Part shown: one piece after another, positions 18,290 through 27,078 of the stretch
How positions within the stretch are numbered: the first letter of the stretch is position 1
Layout of the letters: the number at the start of each line of letters is the position of its first letter
Origin: CAYNFR01 sp964396595
GTDB lineage: Bacteria; Bacteroidota; Bacteroidia; Chitinophagales; Saprospiraceae
Reading direction: 5' to 3'
DNA length: 64,000 nucleotides
NCBI GenBank assembly: GCA_964396595.1
Contig: CAYNFR010000014.1
Coordinates: 1 to 64,000 of the forward strand
The notes under the pieces: model-generated
Database searches by the model: none
Told to the model about the DNA's origin: nothing
The model's input: only the letters and a program-made list of their open reading frames with translations
Translations under genes and position numbers: made by a program

Positions 18290-20272
18290 ATGCATTTTCC
18301 ACTCTTACAGGATATTATCATATTGTTGAGCTTTTCTGTAGTGGTAGTATTTGTATTGCATCGACTAAAAATTCCTTCGATTTTAGGTTTTTTGTTGACG
18401 GGCATCATGATTGGCCCTTATGCATTCAGTCTTGTGACGGCAATTGATCAAGTGGAGCTGCTATCTGAGATAGGTGTAATTCTGCTGTTATTCGTAATCG
18501 GAATGGAGCTATCAATCAAGAGCTTGATGGCCATCAAGAGAACTGTATTTATAGGAGGCGGACTCCAAGTATTTATCACGATATTGGTCACTTCACTGCT
18601 GTATTATATCTTTAATCGCGACTGGTCTGAATCCATATTCGTCGGTTTTTTGTTTTCTTTGTCTAGTACGGCTATAGTATTGACTGTCTTACAGAATCGT
18701 GATGAGCTTTCATTGGCTCATGGACGCAATGCGTTAGGAATATTGATTTTTCAGGACATTATAGTTGTTCCGATGATGTTGGTTGCACCTATTATGGCAG
18801 GACAGAGTGCCAATGTGTTGATGTCCGTCTTAGCGCTAATATTCAAATCAACTGTAGTGATATTAATTACCATCGTTAGTGCGAAATATCTCGTACCGAG
18901 ATTGATGCATAACATAGCACTTACGCGCAATAAAGAACTGTTTTTACTGACGACCATTTCGATTTGTTTTTTGGTCGCTTACTTGACCTCCTTAGCAGGG
19001 TTATCATTAGCCTTAGGAGCTTTTTTAGCCGGTCTCATAATAAGTGAATCCGAATATAGTCATCAAGCGACAAGTATTATTCTGCCTTTCAGAGAATTGT
19101 TTTTGAGCTTTTTCTTTATATCAGTCGGTATGTTATTAGATCTACGGTTTTTTGTTGATCACATATTTAGCATATTGGGATTGTTGGTTTTTGTGGGAAT
19201 ATTGAAGTTTTTGTTGGTCTCCTATGCTGTTTATTTATTGAAATATTCTGCCAAGACTGTTCTGATGACAGCATTATCTTTGTTTCAAGTCGGTGAATTT
19301 GCATTTATTTTATCTAAGGTAGGCGTCAAAGAAGGACTGATTTCGGAGCTTTCTAATCAATATTTTCTGGCTGTGTCAGTATTGTCTATGTTGATTACAC
19401 CGTTTGTGATGTTGTATTCGGATCAGATAAGTGATAGGATACTCAGTAATCGATTGTTTAAAAAAATGTTAAAGTCGGATAAGAGTATTACGACAGAAAA
19501 AATAGTTGTCAACTCTGACCTTACAGATCACTTGATCATTATTGGTTTTGGAATCAATGGTTCTAATCTCGCCAAAGCTGCTCGATTTGGTAATGTACCA
19601 TACATAATTGTGGAGTATGATCCTTCAATCGTTAAAAAGAGCAAGGCTCAAGGCGAGCCTATTATTTATGGTGATGCACAGGAGCCACACATTTTAGAAA
19701 CTGTAGGTATTAGTCATGCCAATGCCATTGTAGTAGCCATTTCGGATGCCGAGGCAACGAAGGTCATCGTGTCGAACATTAGGGCTTTATCACAGACAGT
19801 CTATCTGATTGTTAGAACAAGATATGTTAAAGAGATTAATGAGTTAAAAGCGCTGGGTGCAGATGATGTCATTCCTGAAGAGTTTGAAACTTCTGTAGAA
19901 ATTTTTTCTCGGGTATTAAACCACTTTCTGCTCCCTATCAATGTCATTGATCATTTCACTAGAGATCTACGGGCGAATAATTATGATCTTTTTCAATCTT
20001 CTCGCGATTCTGTACGTGTATCACGTCCTATGGAGAAACATGATTTCAAGGTGTATTGCGCAAGGGTAGAGAATGACAGTGGGGAAGTCATTGGTCGTAA
20101 GATTCGGGATAGTCATATTAGAGAGAATATCGGGATTAACATATTGGCTATAGGCCGTAATGGAGAGATTGATTACGATATAAAAGGTGAAGAGGAGATA
20201 TTACAGCATGATCTTATTTTCTTCCATGGAGAGCCTGATTCAGTTAGAAGATTCCAAGAGTCCGTTTCATAG
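18290..20272 (+). CDS. CPA2-family cation:proton antiporter with RCK domains (KefB/YbaL-like)
   Basis: A 660-residue inner-membrane transporter. The first ~380 residues are about twelve hydrophobic segments typical of the Na+/H+ exchanger fold of the CPA2 family (for example the stretch LSSTAIVLTVLQ near residue 125 and LALGAFLAGLIISESEY near 240). From about residue 415 a cytosolic RCK/TrkA-N Rossmann domain follows, with the nucleotide motif GFGINGSNLA near residue 421. A TrkA-C-like domain forms the C-terminal part. Such proteins exchange K+ or Na+ for protons and are gated by bound nucleotide. Which ion is moved cannot be told from sequence. It is a single gene, convergent with rarA 51 bases away. 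Confidence 0.93.
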   Translation: MHFPLLQDIIILLSFSVVVVFVLHRLKIPSILGFLLTGIMIGPYAFSLVTAIDQVELLSEIGVILLLFVIGMELSIKSLMAIKRTVFIGGGLQVFITILVTSLLYYIFNRDWSESIFVGFLFSLSSTAIVLTVLQNRDELSLAHGRNALGILIFQDIIVVPMMLVAPIMAGQSANVLMSVLALIFKSTVVILITIVSAKYLVPRLMHNIALTRNKELFLLTTISICFLVAYLTSLAGLSLALGAFLAGLIISESEYSHQATSIILPFRELFLSFFFISVGMLLDLRFFVDHIFSILGLLVFVGILKFLLVSYAVYLLKYSAKTVLMTALSLFQVGEFAFILSKVGVKEGLISELSNQYFLAVSVLSMLITPFVMLYSDQISDRILSNRLFKKMLKSDKSITTEKIVVNSDLTDHLIIIGFGINGSNLAKAARFGNVPYIIVEYDPSIVKKSKAQGEPIIYGDAQEPHILETVGISHANAIVVAISDAEATKVIVSNIRALSQTVYLIVRTRYVKEINELKALGADDVIPEEFETSVEIFSRVLNHFLLPINVIDHFTRDLRANNYDLFQSSRDSVRVSRPMEKHDFKVYCARVENDSGEVIGRKIRDSHIRENIGINILAIGRNGEIDYDIKGEEEILQHDLIFFHGEPDSVRRFQESVS

Positions 20273-20322
20273 CTTGCTTGTTTTTGAGTCGAGAGGATCA
20301 CTTTTTATGAAGTTTATATCTG

Positions 20323-21606
20323 TCAGGCTTTCTTTTTTGGTGCTTCGCTGGAATGAGTTTTTAACTCAGCTAGGCGTTTTTCACTTCCCATGTTCTTCGG
20401 GTGATAGAATTGTTTTTGCGGAAGCTCAGCCGGCAAATAGTCGTATCTTATTTCTGAAGGATGATGGTCATGAGCATACATATAACCGCTACCATAACCG
20501 AGCTCTTTCATCAACGCCGTCGGAGCATTACGCAGATGCATAGGGATCGAGAGATTGCCGGAAGATCTAACAGCTTCTAATGCGGCATCAATAGCGCAAT
20601 ATGCGCTGTTGCTCTTAGGAGATGTGGCGAGATAGATGGTTGCTTCTGACATGGGTATGCGCCCCTCTGGCATACCTATCTTGTGAACGGCATCGAAACA
20701 TGCATTGGCTATCAGGAGTGCGTTGGGATTGGCAAGGCCTATATCTTCGGCGGCCAAGATGATTAATCTGCGACATATGAATAGAGGATCTTCACCTCCT
20801 TCTATCATTCTAGCAAGGTAATATACGGCGGCATCCGGATGACTCCCTCTCACGGATTTTATAAAAGCGGAGATCGTATCATAGTGTTGATCACCGAGTT
20901 TATCATACTTTAAAAAGGATTGCTGGATGACGGACTCTACAATGTGGTTTTCGATAACAATACTATCCGAGATATTAAGATGATTAATGACTAGTTCTAG
21001 AACATTCAATAGTTTTCTTGCATCGCCATTGGCATATTTAAGAAGTGCTTCAGATTCTTTTACCTCAATGCGCAGATTTTTTAATTCTTCATCTTTAGTC
21101 AAAGCCCGATTGATAATATTTTTTAGCTCTTCAATATTGAGGGCATTAAGAGTATAAACTTGGCATCGGGAGAGCAATGCCGATATTACTTCAAATGAGG
21201 GATTTTCGGTGGTTGCACCTATCAGAGTTATCGTTCCCTTTTCAATAGCAGAAAGGAGTGAGTCCTGTTGTGATTTACTAAAACGATGTATTTCATCAAT
21301 GAATAGGATAGGAGAGGGGGAAGAAAAAAATCGTTGCTGCTCTGCTTTTAGGATAGTCTCTCGGACGTCTTTTACACCACTATTTATTGCACTAAGTGCA
21401 TAAAAAGGGCGCTTGAGTTCAAGAGCAATGAGATTGGCTAATGTTGTCTTTCCTACACCCGGTGGTCCCCATAGGATAATTGAAGGTAGCTTACCTTGTT
21501 TAATGATATTCTGTAAAATAGATTTTTCACCACCTACAAGATGTGACTGCCCTACAAAGTCATCTAGAGATCTTGGCCGAAGCCTTTCGGCCAATGGAAT
21601 ACTCAT
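20323..21606 (-). CDS. rarA: Replication-associated recombination protein A (RarA/MgsA AAA ATPase)
   Basis: A 427-residue cytosolic AAA+ ATPase of the RarA/MgsA/WRNIP1 family, acting at stalled replication forks. Walker A GPPGVGKT is at residues 47-54 and Walker B LFIDEIHRF around 101-109. A sensor stretch TLIGATTENPSFE and the arginine-finger region SALLSRCQ follow. The C-terminal half has the family's oligomerisation domain, with DPLFICRRLIILAAEDIGLANP and a final YLPAEL segment. Length is usual for the family. The last 20 residues are charged and variable. It is the last gene of a minus-strand run; the symporter stop is 32 bases upstream of its start. Confidence 0.97.
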   Translation of the reverse strand: MSIPLAERLRPRSLDDFVGQSHLVGGEKSILQNIIKQGKLPSIILWGPPGVGKTTLANLIALELKRPFYALSAINSGVKDVRETILKAEQQRFFSSPSPILFIDEIHRFSKSQQDSLLSAIEKGTITLIGATTENPSFEVISALLSRCQVYTLNALNIEELKNIINRALTKDEELKNLRIEVKESEALLKYANGDARKLLNVLELVINHLNISDSIVIENHIVESVIQQSFLKYDKLGDQHYDTISAFIKSVRGSHPDAAVYYLARMIEGGEDPLFICRRLIILAAEDIGLANPNALLIANACFDAVHKIGMPEGRIPMSEATIYLATSPKSNSAYCAIDAALEAVRSSGNLSIPMHLRNAPTALMKELGYGSGYMYAHDHHPSEIRYDYLPAELPQKQFYHPKNMGSEKRLAELKTHSSEAPKKKA

Positions 21607-21638
21607 GCCATAATTTTAGATCAATAATCGGTTGATTC

Positions 21639-23219
21639 TTAATAAATCACAAGAATAATGATGACTATGATTACTAATGCTACACCTTGGACACGATAAT
21701 TTTTATACCACGGAAGGTCTTTAAGTTCTTCTGTCTCCTGCTGATAAGTGGCTACTGTGTAAACTGTCGATTCAAGCTGTGCTAATGAAGGAGGACTCGT
21801 AAGATAACTCACCCCAAAAAGCGTCACCAGACAAATGGAAAAGTGAATACCTGCCATATATAAGAAATGTGGCAATGATAATTCGAGGCCCAGAACGGCA
21901 TTGACAATTAATACGATAGTCAAGGTCAGGCCTATCATTATAGAGGCTAACGCCCCAGTGTTATTTACTCTCTTGAAAAATAATCCACCGACAAAAAGCG
22001 CAACTACCGGAGGGCTAAACCAAGAGAGGGTCTGCTGAAGATAGTCCCATAGTTTTGGAAATTTTCCTATGTTAGGAGCCCATATCACGGCTATCACCAT
22101 GATGATAAAGGTGATTACTCTTCCGATGCTCATAAGAGATTCTGTCGAGGCATGTGGTTTTAATTTTTTGTAGAAATCCATGGTTAGCAATGTCGACACA
22201 GAATTTAAGCCAGAGTCAAGACTTGACATCATGGCAGCTATAAGCCCGGCTAAAACTATCCCAAGAAGTCCTGTGGGCAGTAGATCGAATAGCATGGTGG
22301 GATATATCAGGTCTAGGTTTTGTATATCCGGATAAAGCACTCGCGCAAAAGCTCCCGGGAAAATCATTATAAATAAAATGGTCAGTTTTAAAAAACCCGC
22401 GAATATCGATCCCCATTGCCCTTGACGCAGATTCTTGGCGGCTAGTGTGCGCTGGGTGATGTATTGGTTTGTACCCCAAAAATAAAATCCGATTAAGAGT
22501 ACGCCTGTAATCAAGCCAGGCCAAGGCAGAGCCTCATCATCAATCGGTTTTACAATATTAAAATGTGATGGATCGGTGATCGCGTAAACAGGCTCCCATC
22601 CACCTACTGCATTATAGGCAAAAACGGTAATCAGCGTAGAACCGAGTATCAATATTACTGCTTGAACAGCGTCCGTATACACCACAGCACTCAATCCCCC
22701 CGTGATTGTATATACACCGGCTACTATGGCCAGACCTACAATGATCAATGGTAACGAAATGCCGGGGAAAATAAGATTTATTACCAATCCACCGGCATAT
22801 AGGGTCGCTGCGATGTCCACCAGTACATTCAGCGTAATAGCAATCGCACTCGCATACGCACGTACGGGATAGCTAAATCTCCTTTCTAGGTATTCGGGTA
22901 TGGTAAATATTTTATTTTTGAGATAGAAGGGAAGGAAGAATATAGCGAAAAGGATCAAAATGACGACAGCCATCCACTCGTAACTGTAAACAGAAAAACC
23001 ATCTTTATAACCCGCTCCGGCTAGCCCCACCAGACTATTGCTCGACATATTGGAAGCAAAGAGTGAAAAACCGATTAGTGGCCAGGTGAGCGTCCTTCCT
23101 GCGAGGAAATAGTCTTCCGCATTCTCGTGCTTTTTACCAAAGTAAAAACCTAATGCCACTACGAAGAGTAAATAAAAAATTATGATACCGGCATCTACAG
23201 ATCCAAGCGTAAAATCCAT
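21639..23219 (-). CDS. Sodium:solute symporter (SSS family)
   Basis: A 526-residue inner-membrane carrier with about 13-14 hydrophobic segments. It matches the sodium:solute symporter family: GRTLTWPLIGFSLFASNMSS near residue 42 is the conserved first helix with the sodium-site residues. The stretch GGLSAVVYTDAVQAVILILG and the signature SSLDSGLNSVSTLLTMDFY follow. A closing helix and short basic tail end the protein. The closest general type is the sugar (SGLT-like) branch, but the substrate cannot be assigned from sequence. It lies between threonine synthase (64 bases upstream) and rarA (32 bases downstream) on the same strand, so co-transcription is likely. Confidence 0.93.
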   Translation of the reverse strand: MDFTLGSVDAGIIIFYLLFVVALGFYFGKKHENAEDYFLAGRTLTWPLIGFSLFASNMSSNSLVGLAGAGYKDGFSVYSYEWMAVVILILFAIFFLPFYLKNKIFTIPEYLERRFSYPVRAYASAIAITLNVLVDIAATLYAGGLVINLIFPGISLPLIIVGLAIVAGVYTITGGLSAVVYTDAVQAVILILGSTLITVFAYNAVGGWEPVYAITDPSHFNIVKPIDDEALPWPGLITGVLLIGFYFWGTNQYITQRTLAAKNLRQGQWGSIFAGFLKLTILFIMIFPGAFARVLYPDIQNLDLIYPTMLFDLLPTGLLGIVLAGLIAAMMSSLDSGLNSVSTLLTMDFYKKLKPHASTESLMSIGRVITFIIMVIAVIWAPNIGKFPKLWDYLQQTLSWFSPPVVALFVGGLFFKRVNNTGALASIMIGLTLTIVLIVNAVLGLELSLPHFLYMAGIHFSICLVTLFGVSYLTSPPSLAQLESTVYTVATYQQETEELKDLPWYKNYRVQGVALVIIVIIILVIY

Positions 23220-23283
23220 TTCGTCTAGTTTTGAGCGTCGGCAAAATACGCATTTACACCTGAATTACTATTATTCGGCCGCG

Positions 23284-24450
23284 TTAAAGCAAATTTTCAG
23301 CGTATTTATAACCACTGCCGGTGTTGAGGATAACTACTTTTTCATCTTCCTTGATCCATTGTGTTTGTCGAAGCTTTTTGGCAACGTGCCATACTGCAGC
23401 TCCCTCCGGACAGACAAATACTCCCTCTGTAGCAGCAATCTCTTCTATTCCTAGTATCATGTCTTGTTCACTTACGGACGCGGCTGTACCATTACTTTCG
23501 TAGAGTGTCTTGAGAATAAGCTTGTGACCAAATGCATGTGGAACTCTAAGTCCATTGGCAATGGATACGCCGGGATTCTGATAAGGAATAGAGGTATGGA
23601 GACCTTTCTGAAAGGCTTGTACTATGGGGTTACAGTTTTCTGTCTGCACGGCTACCATGCGCGTAGGGATATGATCTATCCACCCTAGCTCTTTCATTTC
23701 CTTGAGTGCTTTCCATATACCTATTAAGCCGGTGCCACCGCCCGTTGGATAGATAATCACATCCGGGAGATGCCATGAAAGCTGCTCTGCAATTTCGTAA
23801 CCCATGGTCTTTTTTCCTTCAAGTCGAAAAGGTTCTTTAAGGGTGCTGACATCAAACCAAGAGCCGTCTTGTGGCATGACTTCTCTCATATATTTGCCTG
23901 CATCTGCGATTGATCCATCGACAAGTGTTACTTCTGCACCCATGATGCGACAATCCAGTTGAAAGACCTGTGGCGTAGCTCGGGGCATAAAAATATGTGC
24001 CTTCAATCCGGCCTTGGCGCAATAGGCAGCTAATGCACTTCCAGCATTCCCAGCAGTGGGAATACAAAACTCCCTAATACCGAGTTCTTGCGCTTTACTG
24101 ACTGCCATGCCGAGTCCGCGAGCCTTAAAAGATCCGGTCGGATTGTATTGTTCATCTTTCATCAGAAGATGATTAAACCCATAACTATCAGCTAATTTAC
24201 GTAGGTTTACCAGAGGGGTAAAACCTTCACCGAGCCTAATCCTAAATCGCGGGTCACAAATAGGTAGCATCTCACCATATCGCCACATATCCTGTGAACG
24301 GTCGTTTAGTATGCTTTTATCAATACTAGTAGAAGTATCATAGATAGCAATAAGTGGTTCATGCGTATCAAGACAGAAAGTATGTACCGATTTTATATCG
24401 AATGGCTTACCACTTTCATGTTGTATTAATCCCTTGTATCTAGAAGTCAT
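23284..24450 (-). CDS. thrC: Threonine synthase (PLP-dependent)
   Basis: A 388-residue PLP enzyme of fold type II, assigned as threonine synthase. It would convert O-phosphohomoserine to threonine in the cytosol. The PLP lysine is K109 in NPTGSFKARG. TAGNAGSALAAYCAKAG matches the cofactor-binding Asn loop, and PTGGGTGLIG near residue 235 is the phosphate-cradle glycine loop. The N-terminal ~60 residues (HESGKPFD, then a short region before RLGEGFTPL) fit the shorter ThrC class found in archaea and many bacteria. Other fold-II enzymes (threonine dehydratase, diaminopropionate lyase) are less likely because of the N-terminal region and GEGFTPL. No other threonine-pathway gene is adjacent. The PfkB kinase stop is 10 bases upstream on the same strand. 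Confidence 0.88.
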   Translation of the reverse strand: MTSRYKGLIQHESGKPFDIKSVHTFCLDTHEPLIAIYDTSTSIDKSILNDRSQDMWRYGEMLPICDPRFRIRLGEGFTPLVNLRKLADSYGFNHLLMKDEQYNPTGSFKARGLGMAVSKAQELGIREFCIPTAGNAGSALAAYCAKAGLKAHIFMPRATPQVFQLDCRIMGAEVTLVDGSIADAGKYMREVMPQDGSWFDVSTLKEPFRLEGKKTMGYEIAEQLSWHLPDVIIYPTGGGTGLIGIWKALKEMKELGWIDHIPTRMVAVQTENCNPIVQAFQKGLHTSIPYQNPGVSIANGLRVPHAFGHKLILKTLYESNGTAASVSEQDMILGIEEIAATEGVFVCPEGAAVWHVAKKLRQTQWIKEDEKVVILNTGSGYKYAENLL

Positions 24451-24460
24451 AAAGAGATCT

Positions 24461-25324
24461 TTAGCTTGTAAACAATGATTTATAATGTATGATTCTATCT
24501 ACTAATTCTTCTTGAGATGGCATTCTGTTAACCCCAAATCCCTGCACCACAAAAGATGCTGCACAATGCGCATAGATACTGGATTCTTCGATATTCTTGG
24601 TACGATGATAAGCAATCAGATAAGCGCTTGTAAAAACATCCCCGGCTCCCGTGGCATCTGTTTCTTCAATAGGATATGATGGCCACCAATATTGATTTGT
24701 ACCTTCGTAGACAGTAGCACCCTTATCACTATTTGTGACAACGACATGTTTACAGTTTTCTCTGATTTTATCTAACATCTCAACCCGGCCCGCAATATCT
24801 TCAGTACCCAATACTATAATATCAACTTTTTTTAAAAGCGTCCAGTCCATCTCACGAAAGATGATTTTACCATCCACTTCCCAGTTTCTGAGCATTCCCT
24901 GAATCGTAGCACCGATGAGACTGCTTCTATAATTTGTGAAAAGGGACGGCGATAGTTCATTGGAGATACTGCAGAGGTGGATTATCGGGACATCTAGATA
25001 TCTACTCGGAATATCTGCGTAAGATAGATCATTGGCTTTAGCCAGAATATATTGAATTCTGGTGCCGGCATCGTATATGTTTTGAAAAATGGTAGTTTCA
25101 GCGGCAGGTATATTGATAAATGGAATAGACCTTTTGTCAAATTCACATTGATAAAGAAAATCCGCTCCGACGCTCGTTACAATTGCCGGATTCACACCTA
25201 AGCCCTGAGCGAATAGCGCAGAATAAGAAGCCGAACCGCCTAGAATATAACCCTGAGGGGTAAAGTCATGACAACAATGACCAATGCACAAGTAATCAAT
25301 CGTTTTATCAAGTTTCTCTAGCAT
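24461..25324 (-). CDS. PfkB-family carbohydrate/nucleoside kinase
   Basis: A 287-residue cytosolic kinase of the PfkB/ribokinase family. The diagnostic second signature DATGAGDVFTSAYL lies around residue 220-233, with the catalytic Asp of GAGD. The N-terminal GGSASYSALFAQGLG is the family's substrate-loop glycine pair. The central part contains the usual VVVTNSDKGATVYEG strand. It is a little shorter than ribokinase. The substrate is not predictable. It lies immediately upstream of threonine synthase (10-base spacer), which suggests a shared transcript, but no pathway linking the two is evident. Confidence 0.88.
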   Translation of the reverse strand: MLEKLDKTIDYLCIGHCCHDFTPQGYILGGSASYSALFAQGLGVNPAIVTSVGADFLYQCEFDKRSIPFINIPAAETTIFQNIYDAGTRIQYILAKANDLSYADIPSRYLDVPIIHLCSISNELSPSLFTNYRSSLIGATIQGMLRNWEVDGKIIFREMDWTLLKKVDIIVLGTEDIAGRVEMLDKIRENCKHVVVTNSDKGATVYEGTNQYWWPSYPIEETDATGAGDVFTSAYLIAYHRTKNIEESSIYAHCAASFVVQGFGVNRMPSQEELVDRIIHYKSLFTS

Positions 25325-25399
25325 TACGATACCTATGTTATAAGGGCTAAAGATACAGTAGGCTGATCAATCGGAATCGATGGGCTAAATACAAATAAA

Positions 25400-26614
25400 T
25401 TATTTAGCTGAAGAGCATCCAATGGTATAGAATGTCATCTCTGCGCCGACCATTACAGCGGAACCTTCATAGATATTTAATTCTCCATTCGCACTTAATA
25501 TCAGAGATGGCAGCGTAATGTCGGTCATAAGATTAATCACTTGTCCAGCTAGAAATACGGAAGGATATTGATCAATTGAATGTATATCTAGTTGATGCGG
25601 ACATTCTTCATCAAGGTCGCAAATGCCGTTCTGATTGATATCTAAGAGCTTGCCTACACAATTACATACGGCGTCAAGTGCATCATCTATGGTACATTCA
25701 TTTCCATCATCACATGGTGACCCCAAAACACATGCCCCACTTGATCCCGACCCTGAAATACAACTTGATTGCGCAATAAAACTACGAATTCTCTCTGCTG
25801 GCTCTGGCCCGAGGCCATGATTAAAATTAATTCCATGAATGGTCAAGTTACAATAGCTCATGATAGTACCGCCATCTGACGGGGCGGCTCCAGGATTGCA
25901 ACCACCCTCTGTACCGAAGCAATTATCCAATGCTTGATCATTATTAAGCCCCCAAACACATGCGTGTGTATGGCGTGAGCCGAGTATATGTCCCAGCTCG
26001 TGTGCCAGTAGGTAGGTGTTCCATGAATAGCTTGGGAATGAAGCATTTGATTTCGCTAATCCGGTTAATACACCCAGCGGGCCTGAGCCCAACACCGGAT
26101 CAATTTCTTGACATAAACTACTTATATTGGCCTTGCCACCTCCAAGAATTTTCGTACTCAAAAGCAGAATTACATCGCTCATTTTTTTGTTTTGAACCTC
26201 CGCCGCTAATAGAAATATCGACTGGCGAAGACTGTTATTAGTATAAAAAACATCTTCACTGTCATGAATATTCAAGGCATCAAGACGCAGACGGATGCCG
26301 TGGATTAGATAAACTGCGGCACTAGCCGCAATGATTTCTTCTGCCCAATTAGTCAAGTCTTGGTGATTACTGTCAAAATCAAGAAAGGTGAAATAGTCGA
26401 TTTCCAATTGAATACCTACTTCGAGTGTGTCTGGAGAGTTTTGCCATTTTAATCGCTTATGATAATGATTAAATGTGTTTTCTGCGTGCTCGTCAGTATG
26501 ACAGAAGAATGTTCTTTGCGCTATTGCTAAGTTGTGAGAGTCTTGACTGTGCAACGGGATTAGTAATGCTTGTAAAAAGAATAGTATAAGCATCAATTTT
26601 CTGCCCATCAACAT
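25400..26614 (-). CDS. Secreted M12-type (reprolysin-like) zinc metalloprotease
   Basis: A 404-residue exported metallopeptidase. The signal peptide runs to about residue 23 (hydrophobic LMLILFFLQALLIPL, then HSQ). The ATG at 26608 is an equally plausible start, two residues shorter. The zinc site HELGHILGSRH is at residues 205-215 (ligands H205, H209, H215; E206 catalytic), followed by a second HACVW and a Met-turn-like GGTIMSYC, as in reprolysin/adamalysin-type metzincins. A Cys-rich calcium-type segment (PCDDGNECTIDDALD and DINQNGICDLDEEC) follows at about 300-345. The final ~60 residues resemble the short beta-stack tail (GQVINL, then SAVMVGAEMTFY) seen at the ends of other Bacteroidota exported proteins. 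No canonical T9SS type A domain is present. Confidence 0.87.
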   Translation of the reverse strand: MLMGRKLMLILFFLQALLIPLHSQDSHNLAIAQRTFFCHTDEHAENTFNHYHKRLKWQNSPDTLEVGIQLEIDYFTFLDFDSNHQDLTNWAEEIIAASAAVYLIHGIRLRLDALNIHDSEDVFYTNNSLRQSIFLLAAEVQNKKMSDVILLLSTKILGGGKANISSLCQEIDPVLGSGPLGVLTGLAKSNASFPSYSWNTYLLAHELGHILGSRHTHACVWGLNNDQALDNCFGTEGGCNPGAAPSDGGTIMSYCNLTIHGINFNHGLGPEPAERIRSFIAQSSCISGSGSSGACVLGSPCDDGNECTIDDALDAVCNCVGKLLDINQNGICDLDEECPHQLDIHSIDQYPSVFLAGQVINLMTDITLPSLILSANGELNIYEGSAVMVGAEMTFYTIGCSSAK

Positions 26615-27018
26615 CTGCGAAATATGTGATCATACAAATATATAAAAATTAAATATATAATCTATTCATTAAAGCTAGTTTACATGTTAAGGTTTTCGAG
26701 ATGTTAAATACCTGATAGCAATAGAAGCCTCTCAATGCTTAAAATGGAACAATTGGGCCATCTTCTATCATGTCTGGGAATAAGCACTTTTTTATAGGCG
26801 AGAACGCTTATTGACAGATCTCTCCTCGTGATGTCTTGCATGTCATACAAATATTAGATTGGCGATAGAACAACCGCAGAATTATGCGAGAACGGTATTT
26901 TTTGAATGAAGTTGACAAGAGATGTGTTGTAGAACAAGGCCAATGTTCTAGGTTTATGATGCCGTTGATACAGCATAACGGTATTGAAAAGATTTAAGCT
27001 TAGCATAAGTGCGAAATA
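26615..27018. other. Intergenic region with inverted repeats, no gene found
   Basis: About 400 bases without a credible reading frame. It contains two short perfect inverted repeats: AATAAGC/GCTTATT (26779-26785 with 26806-26812) and TAGAACA/TGTTCTA (26930-26936 with 26944-26950). The left edge must also carry the promoter of the metalloprotease gene. I could not recognise an RNA family. Confidence 0.5.
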
Positions 27019-27053
27019 AAAATGCCCACAGCTTAATGGTATGTGGGCATTTT
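27019..27053 (-). terminator. Terminator of the T9SS substrate gene
   Basis: A 12-bp perfect stem AAAATGCCCACA/TGTGGGCATTTT (27019-27030 with 27042-27053) and an 11-base loop, 25 bases past the stop of the minus-strand gene. On the minus strand the stem ends in a T tract (CATTTTTATTT). The stem is symmetric and may work in both directions. Confidence 0.88.
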
Positions 27054-27078
27054 GGAACGCTTAACCGAGGTGTCTCGC

